Of a stretch of 46,317 nt of DNA, positions 19,899 through 28,767 are shown one piece after another. Every line of letters starts with the position of its first letter. The first letter of the stretch is position 1. The notes under the pieces were generated by a model. It did no database searches. It saw only the letters and a list, made by a program, of their open reading frames with translations, and was not told where the DNA came from. This DNA is from a virus, in the IMG/VR virus record IMGVR_UViG_3300044703_000138, positions 1-46,317 of that record; one strand, written 5' to 3'. The position numbers and the translations under genes are program-made.

Positions 19899-20035
19899 TG
19901 GGATACCGCTGCTTCAACTGCCAGACGGTCGTCACGAACGGCCGACATGGCTACGTCGAATGCATCAAGGCGCAGCGCTCTTTGCGCTACCGACTGATCG
20001 GCTGGCTATTGGCGCGGTTGGGTGTGAGGGTGTGA
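19898..20035 (+). CDS. 45-residue zinc-ribbon protein
   Basis: Begins MGYRCFNCQTVVTNGRHGYV with a CxxC and a third Cys (VEC); the second half is a basic amphipathic helix ending in WLLARLGVRV. TGATG overlaps on both sides, tying it to the terminase small subunit. Confidence 0.6.
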   Translation: MGYRCFNCQTVVTNGRHGYVECIKAQRSLRYRLIGWLLARLGVRV

Positions 20036-20646
20036 TGGCGCTGTCTCCCAAGCAGGAACGCTTCGTCGCCGAGTACCTACTCGACCTCAACGCGACACAG
20101 GCTGCGATCAGGGCTGGCTACAGCCGAGACACAGCCCGCTCCATCGGCAGCGAGAACCTGACGAAACCCGACATCGCGGCGGCGGTCGAAAAAGCCATGG
20201 CCGAGCGCTCGATCCGCACCGAAATTACCGCGGACAAGGTGTTGCGCGAGCTTGCCAGGATCGGCTTCTCGGATATCCGCCGCGCCGTGAAATGGCACTC
20301 GCAGGTCAACGTCGCCACGGTCGACGCCGATGCTGACATGGAAGCTCTTGCCGGAGAGGGCGCGCTACGGTTCGCCGTCGCCAATCAGGTGGAGCTGGTT
20401 TCGAGCGGCGAGATCGATGACGAAACCGCGGCGGCTGTAGCCGAGATAAGCCAGTCGTCCACCGGCGCCTTGCGGATCAAGATGTACGACAAGCGCGCAG
20501 CTCTGGTCGACATCGGCAAGCATTTGGGGATGTTCAAGGAACGTGTCGAGCTTAGCGGCCATATTGCCACAGAGCCACTTGGCCTATCCGAGCTTCTTGG
20601 AGTCCTTGGACAGGCGGCTCGGGAAGGGGACGCCGGAGTCCATTGA
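20035..20646 (+). CDS. terS: Terminase small subunit
   Basis: A 203-residue protein of the Terminase_2 type: LSPKQERFVAEYLLDLNATQ, AAIRAGYSRDTARSIGSENL, then PDIAAAVEKAMAER, an N-terminal HTH that recognises the packaging site, followed by an oligomerisation region and a C-terminus that contacts the large subunit (SELLGVLGQAAREGD). Start ATG 20035 overlaps the upstream stop. The end overlaps terL by 104 bases. Confidence 0.92.
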   Translation: MALSPKQERFVAEYLLDLNATQAAIRAGYSRDTARSIGSENLTKPDIAAAVEKAMAERSIRTEITADKVLRELARIGFSDIRRAVKWHSQVNVATVDADADMEALAGEGALRFAVANQVELVSSGEIDDETAAAVAEISQSSTGALRIKMYDKRAALVDIGKHLGMFKERVELSGHIATEPLGLSELLGVLGQAAREGDAGVH

Positions 20647-22078
20647 GGCAGCGCGTTGGCTGTGTCTGAACGACCTGTTTTTCCTGCTCACAGTTGGTCT
20701 TCACAGAGGGGATGCTTTGAACCCTTGGGTCTTCGCACGATGCAGGGAAGTCCAGTCCGCGCCCGACGGCTATCTCGATCTCTGGGCACGCGAGCATTAC
20801 AAGTCGACGGTCATCACCTTCGCCAAGACGATCCAGGACATCTTACGCGATCCCGAGGTGACGATAGGCATCTTCAGCCACACCCGCCCGATCGCCAAGG
20901 CATTCCTCCGTCAGATCAAGCAGGAGCTGGAGACCAACGAGACGCTGAAGGCGTGGTTTCCGGGGATATTGTGGGAGAACCCGCAGAAGCACTCGCCCAA
21001 GTGGTCCGAGGACGAAGGGATCGTCGTCAAGCGGCACTCGAACCCCAAGGAAGCAACGGTCGAAGCCTGGGGTGTGGTGGACGGGCAGCCTACGTCCAAG
21101 CACTTCGCCATCCTCATCTATGATGACGTGGTGACCAAGGAGTCCGTATCTACCCCCGAGATGATGCTGAAGACGACGAACAGCCTGGCACTGTCCTACA
21201 ACCTCGGCAGCATCGGGGGTGTTCGCCGCTTCATCGGCACCCGCTATCACCTCAACGACACGTACAAGACGGTCATCGACCGGGGCACGGCCAAGCCGCG
21301 GCTCTACCCGGCGACGAAGGACGGAAAGGTTGAGGGCGAGCCCGTCTTCCTCACCCGAGAGCAGCTGGCGGACAAGAGAGCGGATATGGGCCCCTACGTC
21401 TTCGCCTGCCAGATGCTCCAAGACCCCAAGGCGGACGAGACACAGGGCTTCAAGCAGGAATGGTTGCGCTACGCTTCAACCGATCCCCGTCACCTGAATA
21501 TCGTCATCGTCATCGACTCGGCCAGCGCGAAGAAGAAGACCAGCGACTACACGGCCGGATGGGTTCTGGGCCTCGGCGCCGACCGCAACATCTACGTCCT
21601 GGACATGGTGAGAGACCGTCTGTCGCTCACCCAACGCGCCGATCTGGTGATGGGCTGGCACCGGCGCTGGCAACCGATGGCGGTAGGCTACGAGCAATAC
21701 GGCATGATGGCCGACATCGAGCATATCGAAGATCGGCAGGCGCGGGAGAATTACAGGTTCACGATCACGCCCCTCGGCGGGACCATGGCCAAGGTCGACC
21801 GCATTCGCCGGCTCATCCCCTGGTTCGAGAAGGGGCGGGTGTTCCTCATGCCCCAACTCGTGAAGACGAATTACGAGGGCAAGGCTCTGGACCTGACCAA
21901 GGCATTTGTCGACGAGGAGTATCTTCCGTTTCCCGTGGCGGCGCACGACGACATGCTCGACTCGATGGCGCGCGTTCTGGACGAGGACTTGCCCGTCACC
22001 TTCCCGCTGGCGATGGCCTGGGAAGACGAGGATGAAACCGAGCGCGAGCGCGGGCGGTCGAAGGTTACAGGCTACTGA
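20543..22078 (+). CDS. terL: Terminase large subunit
   Basis: A 511-residue packaging motor. ATPase: deviant Walker A WAREHYKSTVITF (residues 81-93, typical of this TerL group), Walker B ILIYDDV (190-196) and the coupling motif RFIGTRYH (229-236). The nuclease half starts at VIVIDSAS (Asp325) and ends with AHDDMLDSMA, supplying the metal-binding acidic residues. It cuts and pumps concatemeric DNA through the portal. The start (GTG 20543) lies inside terS in another frame. Confidence 0.95.
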   Translation: MSSLAAILPQSHLAYPSFLESLDRRLGKGTPESIEAARWLCLNDLFFLLTVGLHRGDALNPWVFARCREVQSAPDGYLDLWAREHYKSTVITFAKTIQDILRDPEVTIGIFSHTRPIAKAFLRQIKQELETNETLKAWFPGILWENPQKHSPKWSEDEGIVVKRHSNPKEATVEAWGVVDGQPTSKHFAILIYDDVVTKESVSTPEMMLKTTNSLALSYNLGSIGGVRRFIGTRYHLNDTYKTVIDRGTAKPRLYPATKDGKVEGEPVFLTREQLADKRADMGPYVFACQMLQDPKADETQGFKQEWLRYASTDPRHLNIVIVIDSASAKKKTSDYTAGWVLGLGADRNIYVLDMVRDRLSLTQRADLVMGWHRRWQPMAVGYEQYGMMADIEHIEDRQARENYRFTITPLGGTMAKVDRIRRLIPWFEKGRVFLMPQLVKTNYEGKALDLTKAFVDEEYLPFPVAAHDDMLDSMARVLDEDLPVTFPLAMAWEDEDETERERGRSKVTGY

Positions 22079-22089
22079 GGAGACCACCC

Positions 22090-22404
22090 ATGGCCCGCTA
22101 CCGCAAAGGCACCAACGACGCTGACGGCGACGGCAAGAAGGGCGGCAGCCTCAAGGCCGGCTCCCGCTTCGTCAAGGGCACGACCGACCACGACGCGGAT
22201 GGGAAGATGGGCGGATCGCTACCGAAAGGAGACAGCATGGCCAAGGGAACGAAGAAGGCGGCGAAGCCCAAGAGGGCAGTCCCGCCTCAGCCGCAAGTCG
22301 AAGGCGACGATGTGCCCGCACGCAAGCAGGCCGTCGCGGAGCAGTTCAGCGAGGCCGACGCCATAGCCGAAGCGACCCTCGGCCGGCAGATGAGGGGCTG
22401 GTAG
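22090..22404 (+). CDS. Unknown protein with internal duplication
   Basis: A 104-residue basic, low-complexity protein. KGTNDADGDGKKGGS is followed at ~17 residues by KGTTDHDADGKMGGS, a duplicated Asp/Gly module that could bind cation. It then has a Lys/Pro-rich linker and a C-terminal helix (AEQFSEADAIAEATLGRQ). GAGGAG lies 8 bases before the ATG. Probably a structural or head-assembly accessory. Confidence 0.65.
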   Translation: MARYRKGTNDADGDGKKGGSLKAGSRFVKGTTDHDADGKMGGSLPKGDSMAKGTKKAAKPKRAVPPQPQVEGDDVPARKQAVAEQFSEADAIAEATLGRQMRGW

Positions 22405-22655
22405 TGGCAGGCGCGGACCTTGACGCGCAATGCCGCGCCATCCTTGACTGGATGGAGCGCAAGCGTCGCTCCAATGACCACCAGGCCGTCCTCCTATCGG
22501 AGGCCCGCGACGAACTCGGCTCAGCTTTCTGCGACAAGGCTTTTGAGACGCTGATCCGGCAAGGTGTCATCCATGCCGTATTTCCCGAAAGCAGACCCGG
22601 TGACAGCGGGCGGCAATTCTGGGACTTCGCGCATCTGACAGCGGATGTCGCCTAG
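22404..22655 (+). CDS. Small winged-helix-like protein
   Basis: An 83-residue protein: LDWMERKRRSNDHQAVLLSE, then FCDKAFETLIRQGVIHAVFP, which looks like a winged helix. It overlaps the upstream stop by 1 base (GTG 22404) and the portal start by one base. Role unknown. Confidence 0.6.
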   Translation: MAGADLDAQCRAILDWMERKRRSNDHQAVLLSEARDELGSAFCDKAFETLIRQGVIHAVFPESRPGDSGRQFWDFAHLTADVA

Positions 22656-24721
22656 TGGCCATCCTCGACGCCGTTCCTGACGAGCCTGTACCCGAAATGG
22701 ACGGCGTCTCCGCGCTGGGCGAAGAGGTCGTCGAACCCTCGCCTATCGAGAAGCTGTTGATGCTGGCGAGCAAGGCCGGCGACTTCTCGGAAGCGCTCGG
22801 CCTTGAAGACCTTCACCGCATCGGGCAGGATGTCTGCGAGGATTACGACAAGGACAAAGCCGACCGGCGCGACTGGGAGGAGATCGCCAAGGAGGCGCTG
22901 AAACTCGCCAGCCAGGAAGCGAAGGGCGAGGCCAAGAGCTATCCCTGGCCGGGTTGCGCGAACGTCAAGTACCCGCTCCTGACGACGGCGGCCCTGCAGT
23001 TCAACGCTCGCGCCTATCCGGCCATCGTCAAGGGCGACGAAGCGATCAGCGTCAAGGTCGTGGGGCAGGACCGCGGGCGCCCGATGATGGGACCGGACGG
23101 CCAGCCGGCGATGGGCCTCAACGGACAGCCCGTTCCGCCGCAGATGATCGCCCAGATGCCTCCGGAGATGCAGTCCCAGCTTCAGCCGGTGTGGGCGGTT
23201 CCGCCGGGCGGCAAGGCGAGCAGAGCCCAAAGGGTGGCGGAATATCTCAACACCGTCCTCTTCTACCGGATGGTGGATTGGGAGAGCGACACCGACACGC
23301 TGACGATCCAGCTCCCCATCGTCGGCTGCGCGTTTCGCAAGGTATGGTTCGACTCCTCGTGCCGGGAGCAGAAAGCGGCCTTCGTCTCGGCCTTGCGTAT
23401 CCACGTTCCTCAAGGCGCCCGGAGCTGCGACACGACGCCCAGGCTGACGGAAGAAATTCCAGACGTCTATCCGCACGAGATCAACGAGAAGATGCGCTCG
23501 GGCTTCTACCGCGACATCACGCTCACGGGTTCGGCGCTGGAAGGCGATCTTGAAGCCTCGCTCGTGGCCGAGGACGAGAAGGACAAGGGCCGACTCCTTC
23601 TGGAGCAGCACCGGCTGATGGATCTGGACGAGGACGGGCTTGACGAGCCCTACATCCTGACGGTCGACTACGAAACCCGGCGCGTTCTGAGGATCGAAGC
23701 GAATTTCGCGCCTGAGGACGTGAAGCAGACTGAGGAAGAAGAGCCCCGCGTCCTCTCGATCGCCCGCGGCAAATTCTACGTCAAGTATGACTTCTTCCCC
23801 CACCCCGAGGGCAAATTCTACGGGCTCGGCTTGGGCCATCTGCTCCACCAGCACGGCGAGGTCATCAACGCGCTGGTGAACCAGATCATCGACGCCGGCG
23901 CGGCTCAAGCAGCCGGCGGCGGGTTCATCGCCTCAGGGGTGAGGCTCCAGGCTCGGGGCGGGGGTTCGATGGTCCGCTTCTCGCCGGGCGAGTATAAGAC
24001 CGTCGACGTTCCCGGCGATCAGCTTCGCAACGCGATCTACGAGCGGACGCTGCCCAATGTGTCCCCGATCACGTTCCAGGTGCTGGAACTGATCCTCGGG
24101 GCAGCGAGGGACATTTCGGGGGTGAAGGACGTCATCACGGGCGATGCTTCGAACATGGGACAGGTCGGAACCACCTTAGCCCTGATCGAGCAGGGACTTC
24201 AGGTCTTCAACGCCGTCTACAAACGCATCTACCGAGCTCTGAAAGAGGAATTCACCCTCATCTACCGCAACGTCGCCAAATACGGAGGCGAAGAGGCGGC
24301 GAGGGACTATGCCGAGATCATGGATGACCCCTCGGCCAATTTCGAGGCGGACTTCAACCAGAAGGACATGGACATCCGGCCGGTTTCGGACCCGTCGAGC
24401 GTCACGCGGATGCAGAAGATGGCGCGGGCACAGGCCATCCTCGGGACAGCGAATATCCCCGGAGCGAATCCCGTCGCCATCCTCAAGCGAGTCTACGAGG
24501 CGATGGACGTCGAGAATCCGGAAGAGCTTATCATGCAACCGCCCTCCCCGCCCCCGCCCGATCCGAAGGTCATGGCCGCGGCAGAGAAGGATATGAGCGT
24601 GGCCGGGCTCAATCAGGCCAAGACGGCTCAGACGGCGGTCGAGACGGAGCTGAGCAAGGCTCGAGCCCACATGGACGCGTTCAAGGTCGGCGCCGACGTC
24701 GGAATGGCCGATGCAGCCTAG
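22655..24721 (+). CDS. P22-type portal protein
   Basis: A 688-residue portal (P22 gp1 is 725). Landmarks: DRRDWEEIAKEALKLASQEA, KSYPWPGCANVKYPLLTTAA, VYPHEINEKMRSGFYRD, FFPHPEGKFYGLGLGHLLHQ and SGVKDVITGDASNMGQVGTT, all typical of the P22-like portal family. The C-terminal ~60 residues are helical, as in the P22 barrel. It forms the dodecameric ring for DNA entry and exit. It starts at GTG 22655. Confidence 0.93.
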   Translation: MAILDAVPDEPVPEMDGVSALGEEVVEPSPIEKLLMLASKAGDFSEALGLEDLHRIGQDVCEDYDKDKADRRDWEEIAKEALKLASQEAKGEAKSYPWPGCANVKYPLLTTAALQFNARAYPAIVKGDEAISVKVVGQDRGRPMMGPDGQPAMGLNGQPVPPQMIAQMPPEMQSQLQPVWAVPPGGKASRAQRVAEYLNTVLFYRMVDWESDTDTLTIQLPIVGCAFRKVWFDSSCREQKAAFVSALRIHVPQGARSCDTTPRLTEEIPDVYPHEINEKMRSGFYRDITLTGSALEGDLEASLVAEDEKDKGRLLLEQHRLMDLDEDGLDEPYILTVDYETRRVLRIEANFAPEDVKQTEEEEPRVLSIARGKFYVKYDFFPHPEGKFYGLGLGHLLHQHGEVINALVNQIIDAGAAQAAGGGFIASGVRLQARGGGSMVRFSPGEYKTVDVPGDQLRNAIYERTLPNVSPITFQVLELILGAARDISGVKDVITGDASNMGQVGTTLALIEQGLQVFNAVYKRIYRALKEEFTLIYRNVAKYGGEEAARDYAEIMDDPSANFEADFNQKDMDIRPVSDPSSVTRMQKMARAQAILGTANIPGANPVAILKRVYEAMDVENPEELIMQPPSPPPPDPKVMAAAEKDMSVAGLNQAKTAQTAVETELSKARAHMDAFKVGADVGMADAA

Positions 24722-24959
24722 CCGAGACGACTTCGCTCGCTGGCGCGACGATCATGTGACGCGCTGGGTCATGCGGGCGCACGAGACCATGGCCGAGGCC
24801 TGCCGGCAGGAGTGGCTGGGGATATCGTGGGGGAACGGCAGCGCCAACGCAGGCGCGCTGAGCGAGCTCAGGACAAGGGCGGACACGTACATGGCCCTTT
24901 CCCAAAGCACCTACGAGGGCTTCTGCGAGACGAATGGAGACGAGCCGAGTGAGGAATGA
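24711..24959 (+). CDS. Small protein between portal and GroES
   Basis: An 82-residue acidic helical protein (MQPSRDDFARWRDDHVTRWV, then ALSELRTRADTYMALSQSTY). It overlaps the end of the portal gene by 11 bases. Similar small proteins follow portals in P22-like phages; function unknown. Confidence 0.65.
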   Translation: MQPSRDDFARWRDDHVTRWVMRAHETMAEACRQEWLGISWGNGSANAGALSELRTRADTYMALSQSTYEGFCETNGDEPSEE

Positions 24960-25290
24960 CAGCGGGCTGCGGCCGATGGAATATAACGTCGTGGTCGAGA
25001 TGGACCCGACGGAAGAGGTCACCAGGGGCGGGATCATCCTCCCCTCGAGCAAGACGGACAGGGACAAGCTCGCGACGGAAGAAGGGGTACTGGTGGCATT
25101 GAGCCCGCACGCCTTCACCTACGAGGCGTGGCCGGAGGGCGAGACACCTCCCCAGGCCGGCGATCGAGTCCTGATCGCTCGCTATGCCGGCGCCATCCAC
25201 GAGCGGGGCGGGAAGACGTTCCGCATCCTGAAGGACAAGGACATCGTCGCCGTCGTCGAGCCGTCACAGGCTCTGGCCGCGGTCGCTTAG
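24949..25290 (+). CDS. Phage-encoded GroES-like co-chaperonin
   Basis: A 113-residue Cpn10-family protein. It has GLRPMEYNVVVEMDPTEEVT, the mobile-loop/roof-like segment RGGIILPSSKTDRDKL, and the strands EEGVLVALSPHAF and GDRVLIARYAGAIHE, ending RILKDKDIVAVVE. All these map on GroES in order. Like T4 gp31, it may enlarge the GroEL cage so that the phage capsid protein can fold. GTG 24949 is preceded by GGAG 9 bases upstream, with ATG 24934 as an alternative. It lies next to portal and scaffold genes, as expected for a folding helper. Confidence 0.85.
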   Translation: MRNDSGLRPMEYNVVVEMDPTEEVTRGGIILPSSKTDRDKLATEEGVLVALSPHAFTYEAWPEGETPPQAGDRVLIARYAGAIHERGGKTFRILKDKDIVAVVEPSQALAAVA

Positions 25291-25299
25291 GAGAGCATC

Positions 25300-25713
25300 A
25301 TGGCCAACGTGGTATATCCCAAATACAAGGAAGCCCTGCTGAACGGCTCGGCCAATTCGGCGCTCACGGGCTCGGGAACGACGGGGCTCTATGCGGCGCT
25401 GGTCGATACGGGCACCTATACCTATTCGTCATCGCACGAATTCTATTCCAGCCTTTCGGGGGTGGTCGGGACGGACCAAGAAGTCACCTCTCCGACCCTG
25501 ACCAACGGCCTCGTTGACGGGGGGGACGTCACCTATACCGCGGTCACGGGCAACAGCGTTGAGGCCATTGTCCTCTACCGCAAGAATGCGGGCGCGAACA
25601 CGACATGGCGCCTGGTCGCCTACATCGACACGAGCGTGACGGGCCTGCCGGTCACGCCCAACGGCGGCAACATCGTCACTACGTGGAACGCGAGCGGGAT
25701 CGTGCAGCTATGA
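25300..25713 (+). CDS. Unknown structural protein
   Basis: A 137-residue protein rich in Thr/Gly/Ser and beta strands (YPKYKEALLNGSANSALTGS, YTAVTGNSVEAIVLYRKN). The composition is that of a virion surface or head protein. GGAG is 8 bases before the ATG. Confidence 0.65.
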   Translation: MANVVYPKYKEALLNGSANSALTGSGTTGLYAALVDTGTYTYSSSHEFYSSLSGVVGTDQEVTSPTLTNGLVDGGDVTYTAVTGNSVEAIVLYRKNAGANTTWRLVAYIDTSVTGLPVTPNGGNIVTTWNASGIVQL

Positions 25714-25994
25714 GCAAGAGGAAAAAGGCCATGGCGCAGTCCGCCGTTTTGTATTTCAACGTCAACGATCCGGTCTGGTTCTACGACACCGAGGAGCCCA
25801 CGGACCCGTATCCGGCGCCCGGCGTGGTGCTGGAGCAGACCGGCGAGAACGATTTCAAGGTCGAAATCACTCTTCCCGACATGTCCACTCGGATCGTGAA
25901 GCACGTCGGCGCGCAGCAGCCGGCCGTCGATCCGGACCCGTCACCTTCGGTGCGCTGGATCGAGCTGCGCGAGCGCGAGGTTGGTGAACTCTAG
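25710..25994 (+). CDS. Unknown small structural protein
   Basis: A 94-residue protein with a central beta sheet (PVWFYDTEEPTDPYPAPGVV, NDFKVEITLPDMSTRIVKHV) resembling a small barrel. ATG 25710 by ATGA overlap. Function unknown; probably virion. Confidence 0.65.
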   Translation: MSKRKKAMAQSAVLYFNVNDPVWFYDTEEPTDPYPAPGVVLEQTGENDFKVEITLPDMSTRIVKHVGAQQPAVDPDPSPSVRWIELREREVGEL

Positions 25995-26028
25995 GGTCAG
26001 TACCCGCCCTTTTGCCGGAGGGTGAACC

Positions 26029-27546
26029 ATGAGCACGGCAGGCCCTAACTCACCCTCTAGCGTCACCAGCGAACTTGTCTTCGGCGGAACTGTTAGTTGG
26101 TCTTTTCTCGGCGGCGACGCCACGGCCTCGGACGACAGCTACGCGAGCATAACACTGTCTCCGGAGGACTCCTCCTACGCCCTTCGCTGCACTGATTTCG
26201 GGTTTACTAACAGCGATGTCCCGCTGGGCGCAACAATCGACGGCATCTTTGTTGAGGTTGAAGCAAGCCAGTCCGGAGACGCCGTGAATAGCGGAGCGTT
26301 TCTGGTCCATGATGGCGCAGAAATAGGGATCGATTTTTCTGCCGGTTTCACCCCGGATGGGACTGACACCTATTGGCCGCTAGGTGGCCCGGCTGAAACG
26401 GGTAGCAGCGGCGTTACGCAAGCCATGGTTGTCGATACCAGCTTCGGCATCGACATTTATTTTTTCGCTCCTTCTCTCGGGTCCGGCTCGACCGTCTTAG
26501 TCGATCATGTCCGCATGACCGTCTATTACACGGAGGCGGGCGGCGGCACTCAGACTCTAACCCCGTCCCTCGTCACCAATTCGCAGACCTTCTACGCCCC
26601 AACCGTCGCCCGCGGCACCATCACGCTGACACCAGCCCTCGTCACCAACAGCCAGACATTCTACAGCCCTACGGTCAGCCGGGGCGCCGTCACCCTTTCT
26701 CCCTCGCTGCTGACGAACGCCCAAACCTTCTACGCGGCAACAGTCGCACCTGGAGCCGTCAGCCTCGCGCCGACTCTGGTTTCCAATGCTCAGACGTTCT
26801 ACGGGCCAGCCGTCGCGCCCGGAACGATCACGCTCACGCCGAACTTGCTCACCAACACCGGCTCATTCTTCGCGCCGGCCGTCTCGACCCTGGACACGCT
26901 GGCGCCGCCGCTCGTCGCCAGCTCGACCGCATTCTTCGCCCCCTCGGTTGCAGCCGGGCCCGTCTCTCTCGCCCCACCGCTGCTCACGAATAGCCAGACT
27001 TTCTACACCCCGGCTGCTGCTGCCACATATTCGCTCTCGCCGTCCCTGCTGACGAATGTTCAGGCTTTCTACGGGCCCACAGTTTCGGCCGGTGCCGTCA
27101 CCCTGGCGCCCGCGCTCGTTACGAACAGCCAGACGTTCTACGGTCCGACGCTCACCATTGGCCCCGCCACACTTGCCCCCGGCCTGCTGACCAACGCAAA
27201 CCAGTTTTTCGCCGCGACGGTAACGCCCGGCTCGGTCACTCTAACTCCGGCCCTCCTCGCCAATTCGCAGAGCTTCTTCGGGCCTGCGGTCTCATCGCTC
27301 TACAGCCTGTTTCCGACGCTCACGACGAACCCGTCATCCTTCTTCTCGCCTTCGGTCTCGTCCGAGATCACCCTGTTCGCGCCCCTGCTCGTCAATACGA
27401 GCATTTTCTACCCGGCCAGCCTTCGCCTCTCGAAGTTTCCCTTTACCCGCGACGATCCCCCCGATGCTTGGACCGTCGCCAACGATGCTTCGCCCTCAGG
27501 CTGGTCCTTCGTTCGAGATCCAACACCTTCCCCTTGGGGGCCATAG
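26029..27546 (+). CDS. Repetitive virion surface protein
   Basis: A 505-residue protein. Residues ~1-175 form one beta-rich domain (TSELVFGGTVSWSFLGGDAT, VLVDHVRMTVYYTEAGGG). This is followed by 13 imperfect repeats of ~23 residues of the form L-x-P-x-L-x-T-N-x-Q-T-F-Y-x-P-T-V, and a short tail (PFTRDDPPDAWTVAND). Each repeat looks like two beta strands, so the whole may be a long fibre. It precedes the scaffold and capsid genes, so a head fibre or decoration is plausible. The Shine-Dalgarno GAGGGTGA is clear. Confidence 0.75.
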   Translation: MSTAGPNSPSSVTSELVFGGTVSWSFLGGDATASDDSYASITLSPEDSSYALRCTDFGFTNSDVPLGATIDGIFVEVEASQSGDAVNSGAFLVHDGAEIGIDFSAGFTPDGTDTYWPLGGPAETGSSGVTQAMVVDTSFGIDIYFFAPSLGSGSTVLVDHVRMTVYYTEAGGGTQTLTPSLVTNSQTFYAPTVARGTITLTPALVTNSQTFYSPTVSRGAVTLSPSLLTNAQTFYAATVAPGAVSLAPTLVSNAQTFYGPAVAPGTITLTPNLLTNTGSFFAPAVSTLDTLAPPLVASSTAFFAPSVAAGPVSLAPPLLTNSQTFYTPAAAATYSLSPSLLTNVQAFYGPTVSAGAVTLAPALVTNSQTFYGPTLTIGPATLAPGLLTNANQFFAATVTPGSVTLTPALLANSQSFFGPAVSSLYSLFPTLTTNPSSFFSPSVSSEITLFAPLLVNTSIFYPASLRLSKFPFTRDDPPDAWTVANDASPSGWSFVRDPTPSPWGP

Positions 27547-27555
27547 GAGCCGCAC

Positions 27556-27906
27556 ATGCCGCAGAGCCCGCTATCGTCCGTCAAGACGGCCCGCCTCCTC
27601 TCCGCCGCGGCGACGGTCAATGCGACCGTCGTCAAGGCCGCTGCGGGCACGCTCAAGCGCATCGCCGGCTACAATGCCCGGGCGAGCGCCGTCTACCTGA
27701 AGCTGTACGACATGACGTCCACCCCCGCTTCGACCGACACTCCGCGCAAGACGATCTACCTGCCCGCCTCGGCTGCGTTCGATCTGGAGCAGGACGCCTA
27801 TTTCGGGACAGGAATCGCCTATCGAATGACGACGGCCGGGGCCGACAACGACACCGGCGCTCTGACTGCCGGCGATATTCTCGCGTTCAGCGCCGACTAC
27901 ATCTGA
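27556..27906 (+). CDS. Small virion protein
   Basis: A 116-residue beta-rich protein (VKTARLLSAAATVNATVVKA, AGYNARASAVYLKLYDMTST, FDLEQDAYFGTGIAYRM), typical of small head or decoration proteins found near the capsid gene of podoviruses. No catalytic features. GGAG is 7 bases from ATG. Confidence 0.7.
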   Translation: MPQSPLSSVKTARLLSAAATVNATVVKAAAGTLKRIAGYNARASAVYLKLYDMTSTPASTDTPRKTIYLPASAAFDLEQDAYFGTGIAYRMTTAGADNDTGALTAGDILAFSADYI

Positions 27907-27966
27907 GATTCCCGCAGAGGGATGAAGTCGCCCGGCTGATCGGGCTTATCAACGAGGAGAGCCTAG

Positions 27967-28767
27967 ATGGCTGACGAACCCGACGCCCTTGAGGGCGCCG
28001 AAGCCGAAGCCGCGCGCGCAGAGGCGGGCGGAACGGGCGATCAACCGCAGCAGCCGAAGACCGTGGAGGAATTAGCCTCCGATCTCGGCTGGAAGCCCAA
28101 GGACCAATGGCAGGGCGATGAAACGCTCTGGCAGCCGGCGGAAACCTTTCTCCGCGCCCCCGTGGAGCGCAAATACGACAGCAAACGCGAGTTGAAGGGC
28201 CTTCGCGACCAGCTCGACCGAGTCACCCGCACCTCGTCGCAAATCCTCGCCGACAAACTGGCCGAGAAGGACGCGCAGCTTGCCCTTCAGCAGGCTAAGG
28301 CGGTTGAGGACGGCGACAACGCCGCTGTCGACCGCGTCGTCAAGGCCAGGATCAAGCTGCAGGAAAGCGCCCCATCGTCCGACCCCGGCCTTCCGTCCGA
28401 GACCGTCGCGTTCATGGAGGACAATAAGGACTGGTTCGGCAAGGACCGCCTCGCCACGGCGCACGCCAAGCGCGTCGCCGCCGAATTGGCGCAAGATGGG
28501 GAACCTGTCGACGTCCAGCTTCGCGAGGCCCTGCGATCGGTCAAGAAGAGTTTCCCCGAGCTATTCCCCAAGGCGAAGGAGGCGCCCGGCACGCAAACGG
28601 GAGCGAGCCGCGCCACTCGCACGGACAGCCGGGTCAAGGGCTTTGCCGACATGCCGCCTAACAGTCAGAAAATGGCTCGGGACTATGAGAAGCGCCACGG
28701 GGTCAAACCCGAGGATTTCGCCAAGAGCTACTGGGCTGACCAAGCTGAAATTCAGAGGAGGGCCTGA
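27967..28767 (+). CDS. Putative scaffolding protein
   Basis: A 266-residue hydrophilic, acidic then basic, largely coiled-coil protein (LADKLAEKDAQLALQQAKAV). It has the motif DLGWKPKDQWQGDE near residue 40, which recurs in phage scaffold proteins, and a helical C-terminal domain (YEKRHGVKPEDFAKSYWADQ) that would touch the coat protein. It is placed just before the coat genes, as in P22 gp8. GAGGAG lies before the ATG. Confidence 0.75.
   Translation: MADEPDALEGAEAEAARAEAGGTGDQPQQPKTVEELASDLGWKPKDQWQGDETLWQPAETFLRAPVERKYDSKRELKGLRDQLDRVTRTSSQILADKLAEKDAQLALQQAKAVEDGDNAAVDRVVKARIKLQESAPSSDPGLPSETVAFMEDNKDWFGKDRLATAHAKRVAAELAQDGEPVDVQLREALRSVKKSFPELFPKAKEAPGTQTGASRATRTDSRVKGFADMPPNSQKMARDYEKRHGVKPEDFAKSYWADQAEIQRRA

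Noticed and set aside
22652-23908. 418-residue minus frame opposite the portal gene
   Set aside because: Shadow of a GC-rich gene; the plus frame has clear portal landmarks.
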